NCBI GenBank assembly: GCA_025617375.2
Contig: JAMYGW020000008.1
Coordinates: forward strand, 1,302,001 to 1,366,000
Source: Acarospora socialis
Taxonomy: Eukaryota; Ascomycota; Lecanoromycetes; Acarosporales; Acarosporaceae
Direction of reading: 5' to 3'
Length of the DNA stretch: 64,000 nt
Under the pieces are notes generated by a model. The model was given only the letters and a program-made list of their open reading frames with translations. It was not told where the DNA came from and made no database searches. A program made the position numbers and the translations under genes. Of the stretch, positions 36,190 through 48,142 are shown in pieces; within the stretch, counting starts at the first letter, position 1; every line of letters begins with the position of its first letter.

Positions 36190-37188
36190 ACGAGAGTGAA
36201 TGGATCGGTTTACTTTGCTTTACCTTGCCCTGATGTTGGCCATTAGCTGTCAGGAGTTTGTTGTTAGTCTAGATAAGGTAAGATGTAGGAAGATGTATTG
36301 CAACGCACGCATTTAGATAGGGTAAATATGGGGTGTGGTACTGGAAAGAGTTGCAGCTCAAGTCACGCAAGTGCACTACCCTACATTAAAGGACAACAGC
36401 ATCTTCTCTCTCCTTGTCACTCTCCTCGCAGCCTATTCACTCTCGTTCCCCTTTCTCGCACACCCTTCCCCCTTTCTTCAGACCCTTCCACCCTCCCTTT
36501 TCCCATCACTGACTACAACTGAGTTACCTACGACCTCGGCAAGTCCGTACCTCTTCCCCCATGCCCAACCACCATGCCCAATCCCCTCTATGTCTTCACT
36601 CCACTCCACCATCGGCCTAACAACACTGTCTTTCCCCTTCCCTCATGCTCACCCTCATCCTCATGCCAACCTATCTCCGTCCTCTCGAACAACGCCTCTA
36701 TGTACGGACGGTAATAGTTTTGTATCATGTTACAGTCTGTTACATCCACTTGAGGAGGGTGAAGAGGATATGAGAAGAGCTCTGAAGATCTAATTCTCTT
36801 CATGTCGTACAGAAATCTCTCAAGTTGAGTGCAAATTATCATATCATCACATAATCAGGGCTTGCTTACCACTCATGAATATTCTCACGGGACCGTTGAC
36901 GGCCCCAACTAACCAGGTACGATATGACTACTGAACTTCGGCTGCAGCCGAAGCACGTCATCAGGGCACTATCCGCACCCGTTACCGGAGGCAGTAATTA
37001 ATAATATTGGCTCTACCAGCAACACCCACATCAAACTGACATCACATCATGTCTAAGTTTTGGGAGCTTTCCATACATGAAGAGGGAGTGCCGGCGATGT
37101 TAGATTAAGGACAATACAACTCAGTCAGACAATTGAAAAGTCTTTCTTTACCTATAACCGTCCAGATCCATCACCCCACCGCACCATC
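36190..37188. other. Intergenic with pyrimidine-rich tract and an 18-bp palindrome
   Basis: About 1 kb between the P450 and the OYE-like gene. Bases 36400-36700 are strongly C/T-rich on the plus strand. A perfect palindrome at 36936-36953 is listed separately. No gene is supported. Confidence 0.55.
36936..36953. promoter_or_regulatory. Perfect 18-bp palindrome upstream of the OYE-like gene
   Basis: CTTCGGCTGCAGCCGAAG is fully self-complementary and lies about 235 bp upstream of the OYE-like ATG. The CGGCTGCAGCCG core has two CGG-type half-sites facing each other, the format used by fungal Zn2Cys6 regulators, although the spacing here is unusually tight. A regulatory role is inference. Confidence 0.5.
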
Positions 37189-38628
<1,440 letters not shown>

Positions 38629-39277
38629 ATGTGATTGAGGGGCTGGGATCGGGTTATGAGTTGATGTGGGATTTGGGGGTTGGTTAGGAACAGGGGGTGG
38701 AGGGATGAGGGATGGGGGAACAGGGATTGGTGAAGATGTGGAGATAGATACGACAATGTTTACTGAGTACATAAGTAATCCAGACTTTGTCTAGTATTGC
38801 AGCTGCTCAAAACAGGGCGTCCCTGGTCTCATCAAGACGTGCTCGAAGCACAGTGAGGAACCTAGATGCAGGACCGGCTCAGCCAGCGCTCTTTATTGAT
38901 GGATGTCTGTCCTTGGATGGTTCACGGACATAAAAAGAGCATATCCAAACAAACAGTCGTCTAACTCGCTTCTCAGCATGAACGACTCTGTGACGGTCTA
39001 TCTGGGCCTGAGCAAAGTCAGGTTATCACCTGTAAAGGAGAGCCACACCCTCTATACACCCCTTCGGTGAAACCTTTAGCTAGGTACAAAGCAGCCAAAG
39101 GCAAGCTTAGAGCGAAGACATCTTTCATCTACAAATATCTGTCAATCTCGATATAGTGCGTACCTATCGGGAATGACGTAGCTGTGCCCCACACGCCGCC
39201 GATTCTACCCTTCGATCTTTCCACAGCACCTTCCTCCACCCCACACCTCACTCCCTTCACCCTCCAGTCCCAAAGCC
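38629..39277. other. Intergenic, no gene seen
   Basis: About 650 nt between two plus-strand genes. It holds the 3' flank of the OYE gene and the promoter of the asparaginase gene. No repeat or RNA gene was seen. Confidence 0.55.
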
Positions 39278-40597
39278 ATGGCACACCCCACTTCCCCCCG
39301 GGCCAGCACCCCCACCCCGCACTCCATCCAACCCCGGCTCATCATCCACGGCGGCGCCGGCAACATCACGCGCGCCAACCTGCCCCCCTCCGCCCACGCC
39401 GCCTACCGCAGCGCCCTGCTCGCCATCCTCCGCGCCACGCACGCCCTCCTGCACGCCGGCCACAGCGCGCTCGACGCCGCCACGCACGCCGTGCGCCTGC
39501 TCGAAGACGACGCGCTGTTCAACTGCGGGCGGGGCGCCGTCTTCGCGCGCGACGGCAGCATCGAGCTCGAGGCGTCCGTCATGGTGTCGCGCGGGCGGCG
39601 CAAGCGCGGCTGCGGCGTCATGCTGGTCAGGCACGTGCGCAATCCCGTGCTGCTGGCGCGGGAGATGTTGATACGTGGCGAGGAGGACGGGGGCGGTGGG
39701 GGTGCGCAGGGACATTGTCAGTTGAGTGGGGGCGTGGTGGAGGGGTTGGCGAGGGGGTGGGGGTTGGAGATGGTGTCGGAGGGGTGGTTTTGGACGAGGA
39801 GGAGGTGGGAGGAACATCGGAGGGGGTTGGGGAGGGATGAGGGGAGGGGGTGGGATGAGGGGGAGGAGGAGCGGGTGTGGAGGCGGAAGATCGCGGCGAT
39901 TGGTGAGGACGTCGACGGGTTCGGAGGTCCGGGCTGGGATGGGCGCGAGTATCTTCCGCAAGGGACGGCCGGGTGCGTGGCGCTGGATCGGGATGGCACG
40001 CTATGCGTGGCGACGAGTACCGGCGGACTGACCAACAAGCTGCCGGGGAGGATCGGCGATACGCCGACGCTCGGGGCGGGCTTCTGGGCCGAAGAGTGGC
40101 AGGTCGAGCGGCCGGTGATAGACCGGACGCTGAACGTTCAGTCACCGTTGCAGAGGTTGATGCCGAACTCATTACGAGAGCTACTGGCGGGATGTCTACC
40201 TGGCATGGTTGGCTACAACCCGGTGCCTCACCATGCCATGGACGGGGAGAAACATTCCGGCCATGGTACCAGAGCTGTAGCCATGTCCGGCACCGGGAAC
40301 GGCGACTCTTTCCTGCGCCTCTCCGGCGTGCGGACGGCAGCGGCCATCGCGCGCTTCGCACCGCACCGGTCGCTGGCTTCCGCGGTAACGCAGATCGCTG
40401 GAGTGGGCGGTGAGCTTCAGCGATCTGCGGGCGACAGGTGGCGCAGGACGGGTGAAGGTGAAGGGGGGATTATTGGCATCGAGCTTGTGGATGGTAAGGG
40501 GACGGTTGTATTTGATTTCAATTGCGGAGGCATGTTCAGGGCCTGGGTGGATGATCACGGCGCGGAAAGGTTGATGGTGTTTAAGGAGGAGTATTAG
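39278..40597 (+). CDS. Isoaspartyl peptidase/L-asparaginase family (Thr N-terminal nucleophile)
   Basis: Plant-type asparaginase (type 2/ASRGL1-taspase family), made as a precursor that cleaves itself before a catalytic Thr. Single exon, 439 residues. PRLIIHGGAGNITRANLP opens the alpha part, followed by ALDAATHAVRLLEDDALFNCG and GAVFARDGSIELEASVM. The nucleophile is Thr230 in QGTAGCVALDRDGTLCVATS, followed by STGGLTNKLPGRIGDTP and GAGFWAEE. GTGNGDSFLRL lies in the beta part. Residues about 130-215 are a G/R/E-rich linker coded by an extreme G-run on the plus strand. Such variable linkers precede the cleavage site in the family. The GC content is far above the neighbours, and long open frames appear in several phases as a result. 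All catalytic elements look present. Confidence 0.9.
   Translation: MAHPTSPRASTPTPHSIQPRLIIHGGAGNITRANLPPSAHAAYRSALLAILRATHALLHAGHSALDAATHAVRLLEDDALFNCGRGAVFARDGSIELEASVMVSRGRRKRGCGVMLVRHVRNPVLLAREMLIRGEEDGGGGGAQGHCQLSGGVVEGLARGWGLEMVSEGWFWTRRRWEEHRRGLGRDEGRGWDEGEEERVWRRKIAAIGEDVDGFGGPGWDGREYLPQGTAGCVALDRDGTLCVATSTGGLTNKLPGRIGDTPTLGAGFWAEEWQVERPVIDRTLNVQSPLQRLMPNSLRELLAGCLPGMVGYNPVPHHAMDGEKHSGHGTRAVAMSGTGNGDSFLRLSGVRTAAAIARFAPHRSLASAVTQIAGVGGELQRSAGDRWRRTGEGEGGIIGIELVDGKGTVVFDFNCGGMFRAWVDDHGAERLMVFKEEY
39665..39905 (+). other. G-run-rich tract with quadruplex potential inside the asparaginase gene
   Basis: The coding strand between about 39665 and 39905 carries more than a dozen runs of three or more G with short spacers (for example gtgggggc, ggaggggttggcgagggggt, ggggaggggg). 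It codes the disordered linker before the self-cleavage site. Quadruplex formation in DNA or mRNA is plausible but is inference from the pattern. Confidence 0.7.
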
Positions 40598-41078
40598 ATT
40601 CCTGCCTTTACGAGATTTGCCCCTGTCCGCCACAAGCTTAATTCTGAGTTGATCAGGCCCAGGTATATCATCACACATCCTTTGCAATTATATGGCATTT
40701 CTCAGTGCTGTAAGAAACATGGATCATAGTCAATAGTGCGGCAACCCTCATCATCACACCGGAAGCGTCTTAGAAATTACTTGTATGGAAGTGCTATTTT
40801 CCTGTCCATGAACCATCTGCAAGAAACATCCATCAACACAGTCAAAACGCATTAAAGTTGCAAAGCTATGCAGCTGGAAGAAGCGTTTGCGTGACAGTCC
40901 CACAGGAGAAGAGCAGAAGCAGTGGGAGCCGGGATGAAAGCATCAGGGTAACAGTCCTCGCTATGCCTGAAGGCCCACTTATGAAACCAGCGACGCCATA
41001 CATTCATCCATACCCGTAATTCATCAGACGTTACCTAAAAATGTGCGTCAGCCGAAGTATCATAGAAGCCCCTTAGGG
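40598..41078. other. Convergent 3' region
   Basis: About 480 nt between the converging asparaginase and BTB genes. No additional gene is seen. Confidence 0.55.
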
Positions 41079-44026
41079 TCACCAATTACCGATGACAATC
41101 ATAAACCTCAACCTCCCATTCTTACTTCGCGAGCCTTCCTCGCCACCGAGCAGTCCATCGTCCAGGATGATCGTACTGCTCTTCCAACCCCAACTCTGAC
41201 TGAAGTTGAACTTATCGGGTGCACTCTCGTAAACGCTCAGCATCCGTCCAGATTTACTGGGTGAGTAGATCTTGAAGTAGGTCCTGATGGTTGGTCGGCC
41301 GTCTACATACTGAGGCAAGGCAGAAATCTTGTATTCGCAGTTTTCCGGCGTGTCATCTTCATCCTCACTGTCCCAAGAGACGCGACCCAGACTCCTGTCT
41401 GGGAGACTCGACAAGTTCGACGTCCCAGGCGTCTGCGAAGCTTTCCGGATGTTATCGCCCCTTAGCAGACCGCTGAGGCCGGTAGGTCGGGTAGTACTTG
41501 GTTGTCCATTCGATACCAGAGTGGCATCAGGATCGCCGCCGGAGCCACTAGTATCGTTCTCTGAGTCCTGCTGCTGTTGTCTCCTCGATCTGCGCTCATT
41601 CCGACGTAGGAGCATCTGCCGCTCCAGATGTCCGATCCTCTCGTCTACAGAGCCAAGTAGCTCAGTGACGGTCTCCTCCGAGCCGGGGCTTTGCCTATCT
41701 TTGGCACGGTGGAGATAGACACCTAATTGCGTGTTCTTTGTCGTTTCTATCTTTTGTATATAGACGTTCCACAAGCTGCCGGCGTACCACACTGTACGTG
41801 AGTAGACTCGCTTCTTTTCCTTCAACATTCTCGGATGGGGGAACTCCGCCGAGAATCTGAATGGAGGGTAATGAGTGTAAGAGATCGGCGCAGGTATCGT
41901 GGCTGTGCGTGCTGGAGTGGAAGGTCTTTCGGTAGCCGTAGACGCAAAATCGGAAGCCCATTGCACATCCTGAGGGTCAATGGTCGCTGAAAGGCGGTTA
42001 TAATGCCGAGTGAGAGTCATCCGTGTGCCATTGGCTGCAGCCATGACAGCCTCCGGATTTGCACCCATGACACATGTCGAATCGGTGTTGGGTATCCAGA
42101 ATTTTCGAGGTTGGCCATTGCCATCCCAACTGTCAGAGATAACCTGATCAGGTTCAGAACCATCCGACTGGCGCTCCACGCCTTTACCTTTACCATCCAC
42201 AGAAGGTGTGCTGTCACCACTCATCGACTTGTTCGTGTTATCGCTCTCGACGGCAGGATCTTCATCCGTCTCTTCAGGCATCTGACTAAGTCCAAGCTCT
42301 AAATCTGCCTCATTTGCGTTAACTATCCTCTGCCGAAGCTCCATAGACATCCATAGGGCCGTGGTGATGACTCTCTCGGGTACAATTGGAGTACCGAAAA
42401 GGTCTCTCTGGGCGCGTATTTGCTGCAACTGTTCAAAAGTGAGGTGAACGTAATGTATTCCTTCATCAAGAAGGACGAGCAGGGGAGCTATTTCCGGGGC
42501 TGTGTACAACGCCAGCCAGGGGGCGTCTTTCTCGGAAACACGCTGACCACCAAAGCTTGAATTCCTGCGATACACAGTATCGAATCTGACTGCAAAGAAG
42601 TTGAGTGTCTCCGGCGGAGCCCTTGTAAAGCTTCCATCCGGTGCTACGAGACCGGCTTCGATAGCCTTGGCCTTTAGTCGTCTGTTCAACAGCTTCGCCG
42701 CAATGTGCCACCTGTCCCATTCGCCTGGTACGAAGAAGCCATCACCACCTAGGAGCTCCCTGACCATGTCACCAGATATCCCGTCCCAATAGCTGTAGGG
42801 CATCTCCCATCCTTCCCGACAGATCATGGCTTTAGCAGACGCAAGGATCCTGTCTCCGGGTTTCCCATAGTAGTTACTCGTCACTAACTTGATAAGCGAT
42901 GCCAGTTTACGAGGCGTCATTTGACGAAGGAGAGACTCGACGCTCGAGTCAATCAAATCTGCCATCTCCAGCCAACTCCCGGTTGCAAATAACCCGATGG
43001 CTTCCTCATCCTCCTCTTTGGCAGTATTGCAACCATAGAGCCGCTTCAGGACCAACTCAAATGCGGTCTGGGTTATATTGGAGTCGACGTCCTCCGGATG
43101 CAAAGTGATCTCAGCTGCCGAGCTTTCAAACCAAGGCTCTGAGAGAGCAGATGCGAAGAAAGGCGCACGATCGAGCAATATCCGATGGAGAGCGTAGCTC
43201 GTCCCAAATGCATGAACCGTGATGTCAGAATGCCGACCGGAAAGTAAGCCGCGATTGTAGAGGTGAGCGGGCAGAGAGGCTGTCTCTGTCGAGGCTAAGA
43301 AAGGTAAGCTACCAGTACATTCGAGAGACCTAATTGTCTGCCAGCTAAGCGCAATTTACCTCTAGTATATGAGTTACCGTTCTGCGGTCGAGAGTAAGAT
43401 GGCTCTCTAGAGAGTGACGGAGCCGACGTCTCAGGAGCAGTAAAGAGTCGCGATAAAGCAGTGGGGGTGGTGTTGCTCCTTCGGTCGGAGGAGCTGGCAT
43501 GCTCAGTCGCCGTCGTAGGATCGTCCACTTCTTTCTCAGCCCTGGTAAGCCGACTTCTCTTCACGGACAGCGGAGTTGTGTCGGAATGGTAATGCACCGT
43601 TCTTCTAGCGGCATTCGAAGAAGGGACGGTAAGTGCTGACAAGGGTCGCGAAGAGCCAGATGGCGGTAAGGCGGTCATGGACGCTTGGGCGGTGTTCACT
43701 GACACTGAAGAGGTCGGTGGTCCAGAAAGGAAGATTGACCGGCTTGGACTGTTGAACAGAGAAGGTTGTGAAGCGCCTCCATTCTCTAGGTTTGAAGCTG
43801 AGCGTGCAGGGGTCCTTAAGGATGGACGGTGCGGTAAACTTATCGCGGGGCCAGCATGGTCTAGCGTTGGTGCTGGTGATGGAGGATTTGAACGACTTGT
43901 TGCAGAGAAGGACCACGTAGGAGCTTGCACGGTGGGAGGTTGCATGTTCAGATCAGCAAGGAGGTTGTGCAAGGCTTGTGACGACGAGTCTCCATCCTGC
44001 TCATCTGACCGGTCCTGGTTGGTCAT
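41079..44026 (-). CDS. BTB/POZ domain protein (germ cell-less-like architecture)
   Basis: Exons 44026-43360 and 43294-41079 (65-nt intron) give 960 residues. The first 225 are Ser/Pro/Thr-rich and disordered. The splice join gives SYTR/ASTETASLPAHLYNRG and leads into the BTB fold at about 242-350: GRHSDITVHAFGTSYALHRI, LLDRAPFFASALSEPWF, AFELVLKRLYG. A BACK-like helical region follows (MADLIDSSVESLLRQMTPRK). The rest has a long acidic/Ser linker and a C-terminal beta-rich domain (PPFRFSAEFPHPRML, VYSRTVWYAGSLWNVYIQK, YFKIYSPSKSGRMLSVYES) reminiscent of an MATH/TRAF-like sandwich. Such proteins often act as substrate adaptors of cullin-3 ubiquitin ligases, which is inference here. No catalytic site is expected. 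Confidence 0.87.
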
Positions 44027-44756
44027 CTTGGAGCCGTGGTGCCTACCTCAGATAGTGAGATAGGTACGGAATATGCTGCGATAGAACGAAGTGGCTTGAG
44101 ACGTAAGATGATCTTTTCAGAAGAATGTTTCAACAGCACATTGTCATCGACGAAGAGTGGAGGTCGTAAGGCACCTATAAGTGATCGGTGGTGGTACTTG
44201 GCCCCCCACAAGAATCAAATGACGGGTAAAGGCATGACGAAATGTTACCTCGTACAGAACATGTAAAGGCAAGTGATTGACACTGAGCTGGACCTGAGTC
44301 TGAGCCGTCCAGATGTACTTCGTACAGTACGAGTACGAGTACGAGTATCCTGCCCCACCAACCGCAATCCTGACTTTACTGGAATACTCCAAGATAATTT
44401 TGCGTGGTATTTGCGTTGGACGGCAGTGGCAATAGATGCAGCAGAGGTACTTCTTAGATTCCCCTACCTATCTGCCAGCCAGCCAGCCCCTTTCCAAGAT
44501 CGTTCAGTATAGGTAGGCTTGTACGGAGTAGGTATTCGTATTCTACATCAGTTGAAAGTCAACGTCGATCATGTGCCTCCACCAAACGCAATCGCGTGGC
44601 CGCCACGCTTACCTAATGCAGCACATCCGCACGGGTAAACTGAAAGTTAGTCTGGATGGCCCGTGCTTGCATGATCCGTTGACCTTCGAGTTGACGGACA
44701 TCAAGGTAATAGGGATAGGGCTTAGAGGCCACCGTTTCCTCAGCTACGCAATCAGC
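44027..44756. other. Divergent promoter region with short repeats
   Basis: About 730 nt between divergent BTB and COX15 genes. It contains a (GTACGA)x3.5 microsatellite at 44327-44347, a short hairpin (cctacctca/tgagatagg) near 44043-44065 and several scattered taggta/tacct motifs. A frame open to the left of the chosen COX15 start begins at 44571 but does not resemble a mitochondrial presequence. Confidence 0.6.
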
Positions 44757-46384
44757 ATGGTATTGATATCTCGAACATTTCCAGCTCTCCGCCGAGCTAC
44801 TCCTGGGCTGTCTAGAGAGTTCTTCGTGTGTCGACAATGCCTTGAGAAGCCGCCACCTTCCCCTCCAATAAGGAAGGTCAAGACGAAGGATCCATTGCAC
44901 GCATCTCGATCCAGAAGGACGCATTCTGCTATTCGGGATCGACTGGCCAGAACTTCAACATGGAAGCTTCCCACGCCACTCGCAGGCCTAAGCAAGACCA
45001 TTTCCAACAGCAAAACGAGAGAGCAGACGAGATATTTCCCTGAAGTCAGTGACAAGGTTGTAGCGTACTGGCTACTAGGAAGTGCGGCCAGTGTGTTTGG
45101 AATCGTGGTGTTTGGGGGACTCACGAGGCTGACGGAGTCTGGGTATAACCCCGTTCACCATACTGTTTCGGAGGGAATGCCAACTTACTTTGTCGTAGTT
45201 TGAGTATAACGGAATGGAAGCCCGTAACTGGGTCTCTCCCGCCGACGAATGCTAGCGATTGGGCGTCGGAATTCACCAAATACCAATCATCCCCCGAGTC
45301 CAAGCTGCTCAATCCGCATATGACTCTGTCCGAGTTCAAGTCGATATACTATATGGAATGGGGACATAGGCTATGGGGTCGTGTTGTCGGGCTATCCTTT
45401 GTCGTACCGGCCGTCTATTTCATCGCGCGGAGGAAAGTGTCAGCACGTATGGCCGTAAAGATAACGGGCATATCCGGTCTGATTGGGTTTCAAGGCGTGC
45501 TGGGCTGGTGGATGGTTAAATCGGGGCTCAAGGACGATTTGTTCGCTCCCGGAAGCCATCCGAGAGTCAGCCAGTACCGACTCACGGCGCATCTCGGAAC
45601 CGCTTTTCTCTGCTATACTGCCATGCTTTGGAATGGCCTCACCATACTGCGAGCACACCGACTCCTCGCCGACCCCGTCACTGCGGACAAAGCACTGTAC
45701 GTCCTTCGCGACCCGAGACTGAAATTCTTCCGTCGTTCCGTTGCAGGCTTGGCTGTTCTCGTATTCTGCACGGCCATGTCGGGCGGAATGGTGGCCGGCC
45801 TTGACGCGGGCCTGATTTACAACGAATTTCCTTACATGGGCTTGGGTCTAACTCCACCGAAATCAGAGCTCTTCTCAGACTTCTACTCCCACCGGCCTGA
45901 TAGAAGCGACATCTGGTGGCGCAACCCATTAGAGAATCCATCATTGGTACAGCTGGATCATCGCATCCTTGCCACCACCACCTTCACGTCCGTCATGGCT
46001 CTCTGGGCTTACACCCGGTTCTCGCCAACCGTACGGCAAATCTTACCGGCGGCTGGCAGGAAAGGCATGCACGGTGTCGTCGGCTTTGTGTGTCTCCAAG
46101 TGGCATTAGGAATCAGCACTTTGATCTACCTCGTTCCCTTACCTCTCGCCTCCGCGCATCAAGCTGGGAGCTTGGCGCTCCTGACTTCGGTCGTGGTGCT
46201 TGGCAGCAGGGTGTGGGTGCCGAGACGAGCTTCGAGGCTAGTGGCGGCGCACCTCAAGAGAATAGGCGCTGCACCTGCACGGAGGAGAGGGCCCGATCGG
46301 GTTTCACCGGTCTTGCACAACGGTACTGAGAACGTCCATCTACCTGAAGCGATGCTGAAAGCAATGCCACGGACAGCTTCATGA
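44757..46384 (+). CDS. COX15: Heme A synthase Cox15, mitochondrial
   Basis: Converts heme O to heme A in the inner mitochondrial membrane for cytochrome c oxidase assembly. Exons 44757-45142 and 45199-46384 (56-nt intron) give 523 residues. The presequence (MVLISRTFPALRRATPGLSR) is Arg/Ser-rich. The join reads GGLTRLTESG/LSITEWKPVTGSLPP, the family hallmark. YYMEWGHRLWGRVVGLSFV and YRLTAHLGTAFLCYTAMLW carry conserved heme-ligand histidines. A second set follows with VQLDHRILATTTFTSVMALW and PLPLASAHQAGSLALLTSVV. About eight transmembrane helices are evident. The ATG at 44757 is preferred over the in-frame one at 44571 because it gives a normal presequence. Downstream it converges on the 2OG oxygenase gene. 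Confidence 0.94.
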
Positions 46385-46659
46385 GGAAGGCTGTGGAGCT
46401 CAGAGGAATTGACATCCAGCAAGGAGCGTCATCATCAATCGATATAGTACAGCCATCCCAACAATGCAAACTCACCGCTCAGGGCATTCAATCTGCCCCA
46501 TGACCACAAAAGGCAGACACTGCAAAGCTGTATGCCCTCTCAACGCCATCATAACCCCTCTCACAGCGCCAAAGCACTCCAACACCATCCCATCACAAAT
46601 TATAAACGCCCATCCTGTTCTGCCTGCCATCCTGCCCTGCTTGCCATCCTGCCCACGCC

Positions 46660-47793
46660 TCACCCACCCTCTACGAAATTCCCCCTCACCTTCCCCAACA
46701 GATGCTCCCCGTACCTTACCTGCCCGAACCTCCTCTCCCCGCCACTCGCCAGCACACACTCCCTCAACGGGCTGACCCTGGCCTCAAAATCCGGCTCGAA
46801 AAAAAACGGCACGCTGACCCTATACCCCGCCCCCCGATGCACGACCCGATGCCGCGTACTCGTCCACAGTCCATTCGTCCACCGCTCCATCATGTCCCCG
46901 ATATTGACCACGAACGCGCCGGGCATCGGGTCCGCATTGATCCAGTCGCCGGATTTCGTCTGCACCTGCAGCGCCCCCGGCGTGGGGTCCGCGAGCAAGA
47001 GCGTCAAGCATCCGTAGTCGGTGTGCGCGCCGCAGGAGATGCCAGCGTCGACGGCATGCGGGTCTGGGTCCGTCTCTCCACCGTTTGGGAGGGAAGATGA
47101 TGATGCAGGGGGCGAGGATGAGGGCGGAGGTAAAGGCGGATAGCCAATAGCTCTCATGACCCAGAAACTGCGCCTCGTCTGCGCGACGAAAAACTCCGGA
47201 TCGTCGAGGGCGAGCGCCACGCCCATGGCGCGCACGACCGCCGTGCTGAGCTCCAGCATCCGCGCGATATATTCGGCGTAGACTTCCCGGAACGGCGGCG
47301 GGTTGGTCGGCCAGAGGTTGGGGCCTTGTAGCCACTCGTATGGCGGCCCTTCCTTCCCTGCCTCTCCCTCTTCCTTCTCCTCCCCGTTCCGTCCCTTCTC
47401 CGACCGCTCCACAGGCCGATACCAATCTACCCCCTCGTGCCAATCGCGCCGTCCCTGCGTCACGTTCTCGCCCACAACCTGATATCCCCTTGCGCCGTCG
47501 CCTTCTGGGGGATTGCGCCGCGCGATGAGGGCTTTCTCCGAGGCGGGGGTGGTGAGGAAGAAGTCGCGGGCGAGGGAGAGGACGTGGGTTGTTAGGGACG
47601 AGGGGATGCAGTGCGAGGTTAGGTAGAAGAAGCCGTGGGTTGTGCAGGCGGCGTGCAGGGCGCGGGCGGTAGCGAGTTGTGATTGGGTTGGAGTGGGGTA
47701 GGGTGTGTTGGAGGCGAAGGAGGCGGAGGGGGAAGGGTGGTGTGGGGGGAGGAAGGGGGATATGTCGATTGTGGGGAGAGAGGCTGGTGGCAT
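46660..47793 (-). CDS. 2-oxoglutarate/Fe(II)-dependent dioxygenase (IPNS-like)
   Basis: Single exon, 377 residues. The DIOX_N part (LPTIDISPFLPP, ACTTHGFFYLTSHCIP, ARDFFLTTPASEKALI) precedes the 2OG-FeII domain. The iron triad is visible as GAHTDYGCLTLL (HxD) and a distal His in STRHRVVHRG, and the 2-oxoglutarate arginine as YRVSVPFFFEPDF. Fungal relatives in this isopenicillin-N-synthase-like superfamily oxidise small molecules, but no backbone gene lies nearby, so the substrate is open. A Glu/Lys/Gly insert at about residues 133-148 and a Ser/Pro insert at about 221-240 are low complexity and probably loops. It is GC-rich, so long opposite and off-frame reading frames cover it. Confidence 0.91.
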   Translation of the reverse strand: MPPASLPTIDISPFLPPHHPSPSASFASNTPYPTPTQSQLATARALHAACTTHGFFYLTSHCIPSSLTTHVLSLARDFFLTTPASEKALIARRNPPEGDGARGYQVVGENVTQGRRDWHEGVDWYRPVERSEKGRNGEEKEEGEAGKEGPPYEWLQGPNLWPTNPPPFREVYAEYIARMLELSTAVVRAMGVALALDDPEFFVAQTRRSFWVMRAIGYPPLPPPSSSPPASSSSLPNGGETDPDPHAVDAGISCGAHTDYGCLTLLLADPTPGALQVQTKSGDWINADPMPGAFVVNIGDMMERWTNGLWTSTRHRVVHRGAGYRVSVPFFFEPDFEARVSPLRECVLASGGERRFGQVRYGEHLLGKVRGNFVEGG

Positions 47794-48142
47794 TGTGAGG
47801 TGTAGGACGGATCAATTCAGGGTTGGTGGTGTTATGGAGTCGAGGTGGAGAATTGGGGGGTGGGGGCAGTTGCGGTGAGATTAAGGTGGGTGGTTAGTTA
47901 CCCAAGGGTGAGGAATTGAGGGCTAAAGAAGCGGCAGCGCAAATACGGAACTGACGCTCTGAATTTAGACGCTTCAAGTCGCAATTTGCTGTCTATCTAT
48001 TCAGCGATGGATGACTTTTACACGCAAACATGATTTGACCTCCTTTTCCACCTCCGGACGTGATAGCCAAGTATTGCTTCAAACACCGCTACGGGGTTAT
48101 AGGACCGCTAAACTGAATCGCACGTCTACTGTCTGCCTCGAT
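47794..48142. other. Intergenic, no gene seen
   Basis: About 350 nt between two minus-strand genes. It holds the promoter of the 2OG oxygenase and the 3' flank of the GMPPA gene. Confidence 0.55.

Noticed and set aside
39257-40413. Several long open frames in all phases over the asparaginase gene
   Set aside because: High GC and G-runs remove stop codons. Only the plus-strand 439-codon frame has conserved motifs.
46820-47815. 331-codon open frame overlapping the 2OG oxygenase in another minus-strand phase
   Set aside because: The other phase carries the full HxD...H and RxS motifs. This one is Arg/Pro-rich and has no family features.
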